A stretch of DNA of 64,000 bases from JAMXLO01 sp963818775 (GTDB taxonomy: Bacteria > Pseudomonadota > Alphaproteobacteria > Acetobacterales > Acetobacteraceae). Of the stretch, positions 41,377-50,410 are shown piece by piece. The translations under genes were made by a program, and so were the position numbers. The notes beneath the pieces were generated by a model, which did not search any database, was not told the DNA's origin, and saw only the letters and a list, made by a program, of their open reading frames with translations. Positions within the stretch are counted from its first letter, which is position 1. Each line of letters starts with the position of its first letter. Where the stretch lies: assembly GCA_963818775.1 (NCBI GenBank), contig CAWFUF010000011.1, positions 868,001 through 932,000 on the forward strand. The letters run 5' to 3'.

Positions 41377-43649
41377 CGGCTCACCTCCGCGAGCGCCCAG
41401 TATACCGCCTCGGGCGTGATCGGCAGTTCGGTGATGCGCACGCCAACCGCATCCTCAATCGCGTTGGCGATCGCCGGCGACACGGCAAAGGTTCCGGTCT
41501 CGCCGACTCCCTTGGCGCCAAAGGGACCGCTGTGCTGGGTCGCATCGACGACTTCTGCCTCGATCCGATCCGGCAGGTCCCGAATGCCCGGTATCTTGTA
41601 TTCGGCGAAGGATGGATTACGCAGTTGCCCCTCGGTGAAATCCATGCTTTCGAGCAGCGTGAAGCCGAGTTGCATGATGGCTGCACCGGTCAACTGCGCC
41701 TCGACGATGCGTGGGTTTACCGGTGTGCCAGCGTCAGCGACATTGACCAGGCGCAAGACGCGGACCCGTCCGGTCTCGGTATCCACCTCAACTTCAGCGG
41801 CGGCGCCGCCGATCATCCAGTAAGGCGTCGCATTTGGCGTGAGCCCTGTCGCGGGATTCGGCGACGCGTACGCGGGAATATAGCTGCCGGTGCCGACAAT
41901 CGTGCCAGCCTGCATGCCATACTTCCGGCGGAACAGTTCAGCGATCGGCAGATTGGTACCCGGCGTCACGCCGGTCTCCGCTGCAAGCGCAGCGAGTTTC
42001 GTGCGGGCCTCCTCGGCCGCAAGCCGCACGGCATGGCCCATATGAAACACCGAACGCGACCCCAGCGTGCCCATGTCGTACGGCGTCACATCGGTGTCAG
42101 GCGTCACAACCCGCACGGCCTCAGCCTCCAGGCCCAACGTCTCCGCGGCAATCTGCGCCATCGCCGTGCTGGAGCCTTGTCCCATGTCGACGGTGCCGCA
42201 ATACAGCGTGCAGCTGCCATCGGCAGAAATGGCGATGCTCGCCGCGGACGTGGTTGGCGCAATGCTGGCCTTGAAACCGATTGCAATGCCGCGGCCGCGC
42301 TTCACCATGCCTGCGCCGCGGTCGAAGGGCTGGTCCCAGCCGATCCGCTCCGAGAGCCGGTCGAGAACTGCACCCGCGGCGGCGTCACGCATCACCGTTC
42401 CGGTCGCCTGCTCGGCGCCGTCGCGCAGCAGGTTCTTGCGGCGGAGTGCAAACGGGTCCAGTCCGAGTGCGCGCGCAATCAGATCCGTGTGGCTCTCATA
42501 GGCCCAGACCAGTTGTGGCACACCAAAGCCACGCAACGCGCCGGCCGGCGGTCGGTTTGTATATATCTCGAAGGAATCGATCGACACATTCGGAATGTCA
42601 TAGGGACCAGCGGCGCTGAATCCCGACTTCTGCGCGACGCGCGGCCCGATGTCGGCATAAGCGCCGCCGTTGTAGAAGACTTCGCAGCGTCGCGCGGTGA
42701 TCAGCCCGTCATTGGTCACAGCGCTCTTGATGCGAAACGTGCTGGCGTGCTTGCTGATCGTGAAAAACTGCTCCTCCATGGTCAGCGCCAGCCTGACCGG
42801 ACGGCAGACGAGTAGGGAGAGCGCGACGGCGAGCGCTTCGACCTTCACGTAGACCTTCGCGCCGAAGCCGCCGCCGAGAAATGCTGTCCTGACGCGCACG
42901 CGGTTCTCCGGCCAGCCCAACAGCCGCGCGATCTCGGTCCGGACAAAGGACGGGGTCTGCGTCGAGGTATGGATCGTCAGCGAGTCGCCACGCGCATCAG
43001 CGATCGCGACATGCGGCTCAAGCGGCGTGTGCATGACCTGCTGCGTGCGGAAGCTGTGTTCGAATACGTGGTCGGCCTCGGCAAAGGCGCGCTCGGTGTC
43101 GCCTCGACGGAGATGAAAATCGAGTGCGACATTGGTATTTCGTCGGTCGCTCAGATGCTTCAGGTCGGCGAATGTGCCGGCAGGCTTCAACGCGTCGTGC
43201 ACGATCGCTGACGAACTGACCGCTTCGACCTCATCGAATACCGCGGGCAGCGGTTCGTAATCGACTGCGATCAACTGCGCGGCTTGTTCCGCGATATGAG
43301 GATCGGCAGCAAGCACCGCCGCAACGGGCTCGCCGACGTGACGCACCTTCCCCTCGGCGAGGATCGGCTGGTCGTGGAAGGCTGGGCCGTAATAGGGCTC
43401 TGCGATGACCGTGCGGATGTCGGCGGCGGTGACGATGCGCCGCACACCGGGAATGGCTGCAGCTTCACGCGTATCGATGCGACGAATGCGGGCGTGCGGT
43501 ACGGTGCTGCGGCAAATCTTGGCGTACAGCATGCCGGGCAGACGAAGGTTATGGATGTATTCGGCAGCGCCGGTAACTTTGGCGCGAGCCTCGACCCGCG
43601 GCACTGAGCGGCCGACCTGGCCGGAGGACATGCGCGCCGCGTCGGTCAT
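41373..43649 (-). CDS. Molybdenum hydroxylase large subunit (xanthine-dehydrogenase type)
   Basis: 758-residue molybdopterin-cytosine-dinucleotide-binding subunit that hydroxylates a carbon next to a heteroatom, as in N-heterocycles or aldehydes. The segment PAGALRGFGVPQ matches the xanthine-dehydrogenase-like loop; the Cys-containing AYRCSFR loop of aerobic CO dehydrogenase is missing, so a CO function is unlikely. Other motifs are GQGSSTAMAQIAAETLGL and the catalytic Glu in GAKGVGETGT. It is coupled by ATGA overlaps to both other subunit genes. The substrate may be an N-heterocycle, by context only. Confidence 0.93.
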   Translation of the reverse strand: MTDAARMSSGQVGRSVPRVEARAKVTGAAEYIHNLRLPGMLYAKICRSTVPHARIRRIDTREAAAIPGVRRIVTAADIRTVIAEPYYGPAFHDQPILAEGKVRHVGEPVAAVLAADPHIAEQAAQLIAVDYEPLPAVFDEVEAVSSSAIVHDALKPAGTFADLKHLSDRRNTNVALDFHLRRGDTERAFAEADHVFEHSFRTQQVMHTPLEPHVAIADARGDSLTIHTSTQTPSFVRTEIARLLGWPENRVRVRTAFLGGGFGAKVYVKVEALAVALSLLVCRPVRLALTMEEQFFTISKHASTFRIKSAVTNDGLITARRCEVFYNGGAYADIGPRVAQKSGFSAAGPYDIPNVSIDSFEIYTNRPPAGALRGFGVPQLVWAYESHTDLIARALGLDPFALRRKNLLRDGAEQATGTVMRDAAAGAVLDRLSERIGWDQPFDRGAGMVKRGRGIAIGFKASIAPTTSAASIAISADGSCTLYCGTVDMGQGSSTAMAQIAAETLGLEAEAVRVVTPDTDVTPYDMGTLGSRSVFHMGHAVRLAAEEARTKLAALAAETGVTPGTNLPIAELFRRKYGMQAGTIVGTGSYIPAYASPNPATGLTPNATPYWMIGGAAAEVEVDTETGRVRVLRLVNVADAGTPVNPRIVEAQLTGAAIMQLGFTLLESMDFTEGQLRNPSFAEYKIPGIRDLPDRIEAEVVDATQHSGPFGAKGVGETGTFAVSPAIANAIEDAVGVRITELPITPEAVYWALAEVSR

Positions 43650-44513
43650 GCGATGGCTTCCTGCTGAAGCCGGGCGAGGACTCGCCTCAAATGAACCTCG
43701 ACCAGGACACGTTTGTACTCAGCCGAGCCGTGCTGGTCTGCGACAACCGGCGCCTCGATCGCAGCAGCCCGGCTAGCCTCGCGCATCAGCGGATCATTAA
43801 GGACGCGGCCGGCGAGCAACGCCTCGGTACCGGGAAGTCGCCTCGCTGTCTCTGTTGCTGCGCCGACTGCGATACGCACATCGCGAACAATGCGCTCCTC
43901 GATGTGGATCGAGATGGCAATGCCGAGCGCGGGCCAATCATCGGCTGAGCGAGCAGTGCATTTGAGATAGACTGTGCGCCAACCACTCTGCGGCGGCACG
44001 GTCACGGTGGTGATCAACTCGCTGTTGTTTAGCGCTGTCTCAAGATAGCCGGTGAGCAGGTTCTCGACCGCGAACTCCCTTTCACCCGTGGGCCCGACGG
44101 CGCTGATCCTGGCACCAAGTACCATCAGCACCGGCGGCAGGTCCATATGCGGATCGGCGTGCGCAAGGTTGCCGCCAATCGTCGCGACATTCCTCACGCG
44201 GACATTCGAGTGAGTCAGTAGCGTCTCGGCGATCACCGGCGCGGCGGAGCGCGCTTCTGCGGAGCGTCGCAAATCGACGAGCCGTGCCATCGCGCCGATC
44301 TTGAGCGAGCCGTCGGCTCCGAGCCGTATATCGGCGAGGCCCGAGCCGATCTTTCGCAAGCTGACCAGGCGTCGCGGCCGATAGAGCCCCGACTTCATCA
44401 TCAGCATCAGCGCGGTGCCGCCGGCGATTGGTCGGTACTGAACTGTCCTCGGGATCGAGCATCGCCACAGCCTCGACGAGCGATTCGGGCTCTGCCAGTT
44501 CGAACGGGACCAT
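43646..44513 (-). pseudogene. Molybdenum hydroxylase FAD subunit (CoxM/XdhB type), frameshifted
   Basis: Medium subunit of the hydroxylase, about 288 residues when restored. The N-terminus MVPFELAEPESLVEAVAML is read from ATG 44511-44513, and the FAD loop IAGGTALMLMMKSG continues in another frame. NVATIGGNLAHADPHMDLP is the second FAD motif. The two frames join if one C is removed around 44433-44438 (giving DSSVRPIAGGTAL). As written the intact frame begins inside the FAD loop and lacks the first 30 residues. It is the first gene of the three-subunit operon, so the lesion, if real, would disable the enzyme. Confidence 0.87.
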
Positions 44514-44611
44514 CAGTGTGCTTCCCCGGGCTGCGATTTTCTTTCTGCCTATGCCAACTCTAGGCTCTGCTGCGGACGTCAGGAAGTTTGCCACAGGAGG
44601 AATCAGCAGCC

Positions 44612-45529
44612 ATGAGGCTCGCAATCCCGGACCTGATCTCAAATTCGTATTTCCCTGCCCTGGCTGCGACCGAGCTAGGGTTCTTTGAGCGCGAGGGCAT
44701 TGCAGTCTCCGCCGAACTGATCTTCCCGGTCGATCGCGCCTACATGGCATTGCGTGACGGCGAAGTCGATTTTGTCGGCGGTGCCGCGCATGGCGCACTT
44801 GCCGCCTTTCCTGCATGGCGCGGCGTCAAGCTTCTCGGTGCGTTGGCGCAGGGTATGTACTGGTTCCTGGTGATGCGCGCCGACCTCGGGATAGCCCGGG
44901 GCGACTTGCACGCCCTCAAGGGCCTGCGGATCGGCGCGGCGCCTTGGGTCGAGATGGGGCTGCGCCGGCTGCTGGACGCCGCCGGCCTCGATCCCAAGCA
45001 CGGCCAGATCGAAATTGGCCCGGTGCCGGGAGCGACCGGTTCCGACGTCAATTTCGGACTGACCGCTGCCGAGGCGCTGGCTGCCGGCAAGATCGATGGC
45101 TTCTGGGCCAACGGCATGGCGACCGAACTGGCGATAACGACGGGGGTCGGCGCGATCGTTCTCGACGTTCGGCGCGGCGACGGCCCACCGGGCTGCTTCG
45201 ACTACACGATGCCCGTGCTGGCCACGACCGACGGACTGATCGCGCGCTCACCGGAAACGGCTGCGGCGGCTGTGCGTGCGCTGGTCGCAGCCCAGAATGC
45301 TCTGAAACACGACGTGTCGCGCGCCACCGACGTTGGACACAGGCGCTTCCCGCCGCGCGAGGCCGAGCTGATCGCCGGGATAGTGCGCCGCGATCTGCCC
45401 TTCTACGACGCTTCGATCGCCGCGGCTTCAATCACCGCGGTCAACTGCTTCGCACGCGAGATGGGCGTACTCGCCGACGACATACCCTACGATCAGGTCG
45501 TCGCGACGCAATTCCGCAATTTCTGGTGA
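44612..45529 (+). CDS. SsuA/THI5-like substrate-binding protein
   Basis: 305-residue binding protein of the nitrate/sulfonate/thiamine-precursor (NMT1/THI5) fold. It starts MRLAIPDLISNSYFPALAATELGFFEREG, directly with the first beta strand, so there is no signal peptide or lipobox. FVGGAAHGALAAFP and GLRIGAAPWVEMGLRRLLDAAG are family features. The ATG at 44612 is 10 bases after ACAGGAGGA. It is divergent from the molybdenum hydroxylase (98-base gap). Without a signal and without a permease or ATPase gene beside it, it may be a cytoplasmic ligand-binding or enzymatic relative, not a transporter component. Confidence 0.85.
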   Translation: MRLAIPDLISNSYFPALAATELGFFEREGIAVSAELIFPVDRAYMALRDGEVDFVGGAAHGALAAFPAWRGVKLLGALAQGMYWFLVMRADLGIARGDLHALKGLRIGAAPWVEMGLRRLLDAAGLDPKHGQIEIGPVPGATGSDVNFGLTAAEALAAGKIDGFWANGMATELAITTGVGAIVLDVRRGDGPPGCFDYTMPVLATTDGLIARSPETAAAAVRALVAAQNALKHDVSRATDVGHRRFPPREAELIAGIVRRDLPFYDASIAAASITAVNCFAREMGVLADDIPYDQVVATQFRNFW

Positions 45530-45614
45530 GAGGAAGCCGTTGACACGCGTGCGGAACCGGCGGCCGTGGGTTCGCTAGTGCCCAGTATCATTGGAGCGCG
45601 AGTCGCACCGACAT

Positions 45615-45708
45615 TGTCATTGCGAGGAGCGTCGCGACGAAGCAAGCTCGTTCGATGGAGTGAAGTTATGACCGCGGTTGCTTCGTCGCTGCACTCCTCG
45701 CAATGACA
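45615..45708. repeat. 94-bp imperfect palindromic dispersed repeat
   Basis: TGTCATTGCGAGGAG at 45615-45629 is perfectly inverted as CTCCTCGCAATGACA at 45694-45708, and an inner pair, GCGACGAAGCAA (45634-45645) and TTGCTTCGTCGC (45678-45689), extends the stem. The transcript would fold into a long hairpin. Arms of this kind (TCATTGCGAGGAGC...GACGAAGCAA) are, from general knowledge, common dispersed intergenic repeats in bacteria. It occupies the gap between two convergent genes and may act as a terminator or be a non-autonomous mobile repeat. Confidence 0.8.
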
Positions 45709-45735
45709 GCCTACTTTCGTCCGTGCTTCCGGCAA

Positions 45736-46395
45736 CTAGCGATACTTCTCCTGCCAGCCTGGCGTCCACCATTCGACGATCTCTGATGATGCCTCCTTGG
45801 GAGGCCGTCCACGCCGGCGCGGCGGCTTGCTTGCTTCCGAAGCCGTTGCCGACGGCTTCGCTCCATCCTGGTCCTGCCAGGCTGCCGTTGCGTGCTGTAC
45901 GCGTTCCGTCGCCATCAGAAGACGAGCTGTTGCCTGGTCGCGTTCCGCCTCCGCCTGCTCCCGCGAGGCACGCTCGGCTGCCAATTCCTCCTGCGCGGTC
46001 GCGAGCGCCTTCCCGATTCGCTGATGCTCGGCATCGGCATGTCTGCCTGCCTCATCCTTCGCGAGGCTCTCATGGGCCAACTTGGTCCGGAGATCCCGAA
46101 TCGTATTCCGCGCTTCCGCCAGTGCTCGCTCCGCTTCTTCAAATGCGGTCGTCTGCGCGCGCAGCGCTTGTCGGGCTGCATCCAATTGCTGAACGAGAGA
46201 GTTGCCATGCTCGCCGTGCACAATGGTGACAGGCACATCGCCATCGCGCACGAAGTGCCGCCGCTGTGGGTTTGCGCCGGCCGATATGGTTTTAGGGGCC
46301 GTCGATTGTGCTGGCTCATGTTGGAGCCCTAGTGCGCGACGCATTTGCCCTTCGGCAGCGCGCAGCCGTTCCTCATCTGGAGTCAATTCTGTCAT
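45736..46395 (-). CDS. Coiled-coil protein with AT-hook-like C-terminus, unknown function
   Basis: 219-residue protein. Residues from about 68 to 170 are a long alanine/glutamate/arginine-rich coiled coil (QQLDAARQALRAQTTAFEEA and onward). The C-terminus has KPPRRRGRPPKEASSE, containing the GRP core flanked by Arg/Lys of an AT-hook, then a Trp-rich end (EWWTPGWQEKYR). It may be a DNA-associated structural protein. There is no membrane segment or signal. The 3' end is 28 bases from the palindromic repeat. I do not recognise a named family. Confidence 0.7.
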   Translation of the reverse strand: MTELTPDEERLRAAEGQMRRALGLQHEPAQSTAPKTISAGANPQRRHFVRDGDVPVTIVHGEHGNSLVQQLDAARQALRAQTTAFEEAERALAEARNTIRDLRTKLAHESLAKDEAGRHADAEHQRIGKALATAQEELAAERASREQAEAERDQATARLLMATERVQHATAAWQDQDGAKPSATASEASKPPRRRGRPPKEASSEIVEWWTPGWQEKYR

Positions 46396-46457
46396 TATCT
46401 TCTTTTGCCCGGACAGCGACGCCTGTATGCGATCCGCTGATTCTTTGTCGATAGTGG

Positions 46458-46763
46458 TTACATCCTGCTTTCAAGGGTGAAGTCAAGGCGGCTTTGCGCA
46501 TAAATAAGGTAACATATGATCGTACACCGAGAGACTGCGGTGCCGATCCTGGCCAAAAGCATCCCGCTAACCGCCAAAATGCACCACACAACAAGTCGTG
46601 CACGCGACGCAATCACTTGCCTTGTATCTATCGGACTTGACAAATCTTCATGCTCAGAACATGTGTGAGCAATCCAGGGCTTCAGCCCCACCAGTAATAA
46701 GGAGCAAGAAACTGCCAGTGGCCACAAATCCGTCGGTTCGGCTGCTTGGCGGCTAGCGATCAC
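46458..46763 (-). CDS. Possible small membrane protein coupled to the MFS gene
   Basis: An open frame of 101 codons starting at GTG 46761-46763, whose first bases overlap the MFS stop (GTGA). It predicts hydrophobic segments WPLAVSCSLLLVGLKPW, LVVWCILAVSGMLLARIG and CTIICYLIYA. Third-position GC is clearly lower than in neighbouring genes, so it may be a foreign or decaying gene, or just chance. No homologue is recognised. Confidence 0.28.
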   Translation of the reverse strand: MIASRQAAEPTDLWPLAVSCSLLLVGLKPWIAHTCSEHEDLSSPIDTRQVIASRARLVVWCILAVSGMLLARIGTAVSRCTIICYLIYAQSRLDFTLESRM

Positions 46764-48103
46764 CGCGCCCTGGGAGCACCGGTTGGTCTGATCTCTGGAG
46801 CATCGGTGGCGACGACGCCAAGCGCGGCTGAGCTGATTGGCCGATTGGGGATCACGATCAGGTAAGCGACCGCCGAGGCAAGCGCGATTGCTGCGCCGAC
46901 CAGCAGGGCAGGGACGAATGTGCCGGTCGCCTGGACAATGAATCCGGTCACCGTAGGCGCGAGCGCTCCGCCCAGATAGCCGCCAAAATTCTGGATCGAA
47001 CCTAGCGACGCCGTGCAATGCGCAGGAGCGGCGACTGACGCCAGCGCCCATGACATTCCGCTGGCTCCGCCAGCGAAAAACACCGCCGCTGAGATGGCCG
47101 CCACGGCCATCACGTTGCTCGGCGTCTCGGCTGCGATGAAGGTGGACACGGCCATGCCAACCAGTCCGACGATGATCGGCAGCTTGCGCGAATTGATCGG
47201 CGAGAACCCGCCTGCCATGAGCTTGTCGGTGATCCAGCCTGCACCGATGCTGCCGACGACCCCGCAGGCATAAGGAATGGCAGCCACAAAGCCAGTCGCG
47301 CGAATCGACATGTGACGCTGCATTTCAAGATAGCCGGGAAGCCAAGCCTGGAACAACCAGACCATGTAGACGATGCCGAAGAAGCCCAGGATCAAGCCCC
47401 ACGTGACGCGGAAGCGGAACAGCCGGCCCCACTCGGCAAGCGTGACATGCTGATCCGGCGGCCGCTCCTCTTCGCCCTCTGTGAGGTGATGGGCCTCTTC
47501 GCCTGAAAGTTCTACCTCCTCGACCTCGCGATAGATCCCGAACCATGCGATGGCCACGAGGATTCCGAAGACACCCATCAGGATGAACATCCACCGCCAG
47601 CCGAGTGTCAGCATAAGGACCGTCAACAATGGCGGAGCGATGGTAGGACCAAGCGATGAGGAACAGTTCCAGATGCCGGTCGGTAACGCCCGATCACGCA
47701 CGTTCCACCAGTCCCGCACGACACGTGCGGCACCCGAGAACATTGGTGCCTCACCGGCGCCCAGAAACACGCGGGCAATGACGAATTGCCAGAAACTCCC
47801 GACCGTACCCGCGAGCCCTTGGGCCAGCGACCACACCAGAAGCCCGATGCCAAGCAGCCGGCGAGGGCCGATCCTGTCGGTCAGGGCGCCCCCAGGAAGC
47901 TGGCAGAACGCGTACGCCCAGAGGAAGGCGGAAAGCAGAAGGCCCATATCGGCAATCGAGAGACCGAGGTCGTGGCGGATTAGCGGATTGGCGATCGAGA
48001 GCGTGGCACGGTCAACATAGTTGAGCGTTCCCGCAGTCACGAGAAGCACAAGTGCTGAAATCTGTATTCGCCTGACGCGGTGTGGAACTGATACGTGCGC
48101 CAT
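46760..48103 (-). CDS. MFS transporter, ACS (anion:cation symporter)-like
   Basis: 447-residue major-facilitator permease with 12 predicted helices. The first cytoplasmic loop motif ALTDRIGPRRLLGIGLLVWS matches the MFS A motif, and LNYVDRATLSIANPLIR is the N-terminal helix typical of ACS-family organic-anion transporters (glucarate, phthalate and similar). A charged central loop (VEEVELSGEEAHHLTEGEEERP) separates the two six-helix halves. The ATG at 48101-48103 is preceded by GGAGG at 8 bases; a GTG six codons upstream is disfavoured. It lies 97 bases after the esterase gene on the same strand and may import the acid released there. Confidence 0.9.
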   Translation of the reverse strand: MAHVSVPHRVRRIQISALVLLVTAGTLNYVDRATLSIANPLIRHDLGLSIADMGLLLSAFLWAYAFCQLPGGALTDRIGPRRLLGIGLLVWSLAQGLAGTVGSFWQFVIARVFLGAGEAPMFSGAARVVRDWWNVRDRALPTGIWNCSSSLGPTIAPPLLTVLMLTLGWRWMFILMGVFGILVAIAWFGIYREVEEVELSGEEAHHLTEGEEERPPDQHVTLAEWGRLFRFRVTWGLILGFFGIVYMVWLFQAWLPGYLEMQRHMSIRATGFVAAIPYACGVVGSIGAGWITDKLMAGGFSPINSRKLPIIVGLVGMAVSTFIAAETPSNVMAVAAISAAVFFAGGASGMSWALASVAAPAHCTASLGSIQNFGGYLGGALAPTVTGFIVQATGTFVPALLVGAAIALASAVAYLIVIPNRPISSAALGVVATDAPEIRPTGAPRAR

Positions 48104-48199
48104 TATGCCGTCCTCCACCGACCATTGCCTGGAGCAGACGCTAACAAAGTGTTAACCTCCTCCGCTCCGCTTGGAAAGCATGGCGGTGATGCGCCCTGA

Positions 48200-49207
48200 T
48201 CAGGCGGACAGTGCCTTCACCAGGAACGGCAGGCTCTCATCCATGCGGTAGTCGACTCCCGTATGGTTGTCTGGAAATTCCTCATAGCGATGGTCGATAC
48301 CAAGTGCCGTCGCGCGCTTGGCGAAACGCCGTGCTCCATACAGCAGATTGAACTGGTCGTTCACACCGCAGTCTATGTACAGCGCCTTCAGCCGACGCAG
48401 ATTGTCGGCCTGGAGTTCGATCGCGACAACAGGATCATGCAGCAACCAGTTGGCCCAACGATCCTCGATGATTTCGCAGGTATCGAACGTCACCGGCAGC
48501 CGCATGCCGAGGAACTGAGTCGGATCAGGGTCATAGCTGGCAGCCATCGCCAGGGCGTTCATCACCTTGAAGGAGTTGTCGGGCCGTTTCTTTGCTGCCT
48601 CGAAATCCGTCCACCAACGCTCGATCGAATTGTCCAAGCTGGCGAGTGCCCGCAGAACCGCCGGCATGTCGGGTAGGTAGCAGAGCTCGAACGCCATATC
48701 ACCTGAGTGGCATGCTGCGGCCGCCCAGACGTCGGAGTGCCGCAATGCGTGGGTGATCGCGCCATATCCACCCGAACTCTTGCCGAACACGCCGCGGCGA
48801 CCCTCGCCACCGCACTCGAAGCGCATTTCGACGGCTGGCAGCACTTCATGCAGCAAAAAGTCCTCCCACGCGCCCATTGCTGTCGAATTGACGTACTGGT
48901 TGCCGCCGAGGCGGGTGAAGCAGTCCGGAAATGCGACGACAACAGGCGCCATGCGTTGCTCGCCGATCAACCGATCGAGACGCTCAGGCACATTCTCCTG
49001 GAAGCCCGCCCAGTTCGTGTGCGCAAGTCCGCTGGCCGTGAAGCCGACCAAGTCCACGAGCAATGGCAGGTCGCGCCCGCTGTGTCCTGCAGGAATATAG
49101 ACGTCCACAGGTCGCCTCGTCGGATCACCGAGCAGATTTCCTTTGAGCGACTGACTTTCGATCTCGATTCAACTCACCGATCCCGCGGGCCCCTGGAATT
49201 TCCGCAT
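48200..49207 (-). pseudogene. Esterase D/PF00756-type alpha/beta hydrolase with in-frame TGA
   Basis: Putative esterase; about 335 codons from the ATG at 49205-49207, which has a strong AGAGGAGAG site. Codon 13 (49169-49171) is TGA; after it the frame continues as IEIESQSLKGNLLGDPTRRP, which is the expected family N-terminus. The catalytic elbow GKSSGGYGAITHA, an Asp-containing segment and the histidine in FPDNHTGVDYRM are intact. Only the GTG at 49106-49108 could start translation downstream, losing the first beta strands. A single C-to-T change (CGA to TGA) explains the stop. Either a real nonsense mutation or a base error. Confidence 0.8.
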
Positions 49208-49249
49208 GGCTCTCTCCTCTTGCATTAACTCAAACAGGTGGTTCGGGGT

Positions 49250-50128
49250 TTATCGCGGCCGGTCCGGCGGCGCCACAGGGGCACCTTCGCAGCCGGCCTG
49301 ATTGATCACGCCTCGCGCAGATCCGCGCGGCTGGTGCAACTCGAAGGAGAGTTGCAGCAGGTGCCCGTCGGGAGAGATGTGGGCTGTGGCCACGGAAGCT
49401 GGCGTCTTGCTCAGTGCCGGGTACCGCAGAGGCGTTTTCCACAGCGTGCCATTGGGTGCAGGAGCGGCCGTGATCGGCAGATCCACCAGCCGATCTGCCT
49501 TGAAGCCGGGAAGGAACACCGGAACCTCCAGGCCATCGTGTGGGAGCCATCGCACCCAGTAGAAGGCCATGGCGAGTGGCGAGCGCAGCCCCGACGGAAG
49601 CGACGAGCCCTTAAGGTCGAGATCGGCGCGACGCTCGGGTAGCGCGGCTGGATAGTCATGCAGCCATGGCTGACCGAATGTCGCGGGATCCCAATGCTGG
49701 ACGAAGCCGGGGTGCTTGTGGCGGAAGTCTCCGAGGTTTTTTGCCTGCACGCGATGCCCCAGCATTCCGTCGTGGCCGCGTTGGAACTCGTCCCATTGCT
49801 GGCGGACTATGTGATCTCCGATCAGGTAGCGGCTGTTCACCGCCACGTTCTCAAGCTCACCGCCCCGCCAGGTGCTGACCTCTTCAAGCATGTAGTGCAG
49901 ACGGAGCCACAACGTCGTCGTCGATTCGAAGTTTGCGACGACATCCACACTCGTGACGCTACCTGTTGCGGCCACCTCGGCGGTCACAGCGACATGACCA
50001 TCATAATCGGTGGTTCCAGTGAAGCGGCAGACCTCGGCAGCGAACGCGTCTGGCCTGCATGTCTGCACGATAAACATTCCGGCCAGTATCTGCCCTGCCA
50101 CCTGGCTTCCGAGCTTTGCCCGCCACAT
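49250..50128 (-). CDS. Secreted DUF6134-like protein of unknown function
   Basis: 292 residues from the ATG at 50126-50128. The N-terminus MWRAKLGSQVAGQILAGMFIV is a weak signal-like segment before the mature part AFAAEVCRFTGTTDYDGHVAVTAEV. The body has WLRLHYMLEEVSTWRGGELENVAVNSRYLIGDHIVRQQWDEF, and many Trp and His residues (WDPATFGQPWLHDYPAALP). The pattern is like the uncharacterised DUF6134 proteins; I am only moderately sure of that assignment. An open frame continues upstream but is low quality. No function is known. Confidence 0.7.
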   Translation of the reverse strand: MWRAKLGSQVAGQILAGMFIVQTCRPDAFAAEVCRFTGTTDYDGHVAVTAEVAATGSVTSVDVVANFESTTTLWLRLHYMLEEVSTWRGGELENVAVNSRYLIGDHIVRQQWDEFQRGHDGMLGHRVQAKNLGDFRHKHPGFVQHWDPATFGQPWLHDYPAALPERRADLDLKGSSLPSGLRSPLAMAFYWVRWLPHDGLEVPVFLPGFKADRLVDLPITAAPAPNGTLWKTPLRYPALSKTPASVATAHISPDGHLLQLSFELHQPRGSARGVINQAGCEGAPVAPPDRPR

Positions 50129-50410
50129 GCGCAAACGCTTGCACCGACCTATCCCGGGCGCGCCATGTCGACACTGAGGGTGAGCTTGCCATGCCTTCGG
50201 CCCTTGGGTGCACGCTACGTCGATATTCGGCATGATCTCATTCGGTGCGATGACGCGATGGTCGAGTGCATGGCGCACAGGAACCCGCGCGCGAATGCCG
50301 CGACGTCTCGCGCATCGCCCGGCGGATTGGGTATTTTGCGGCGGCGTCCATCATATCCGCAGCATACCGTGCCAATGGTAGACGCCCAAATCCGAGGCGA
50401 CACGCCAGCC

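Noticed and set aside
41373..44513. Aerobic carbon monoxide dehydrogenase
   Set aside because: The large subunit has GALRGFGVPQ in place of the Cys-containing CoxL active-site loop, so it is a xanthine-dehydrogenase-type hydroxylase.
49169..49171. Selenocysteine at the esterase TGA
   Set aside because: It is far from the catalytic residues, before the conserved fold, and no SECIS-like hairpin stands out after it.
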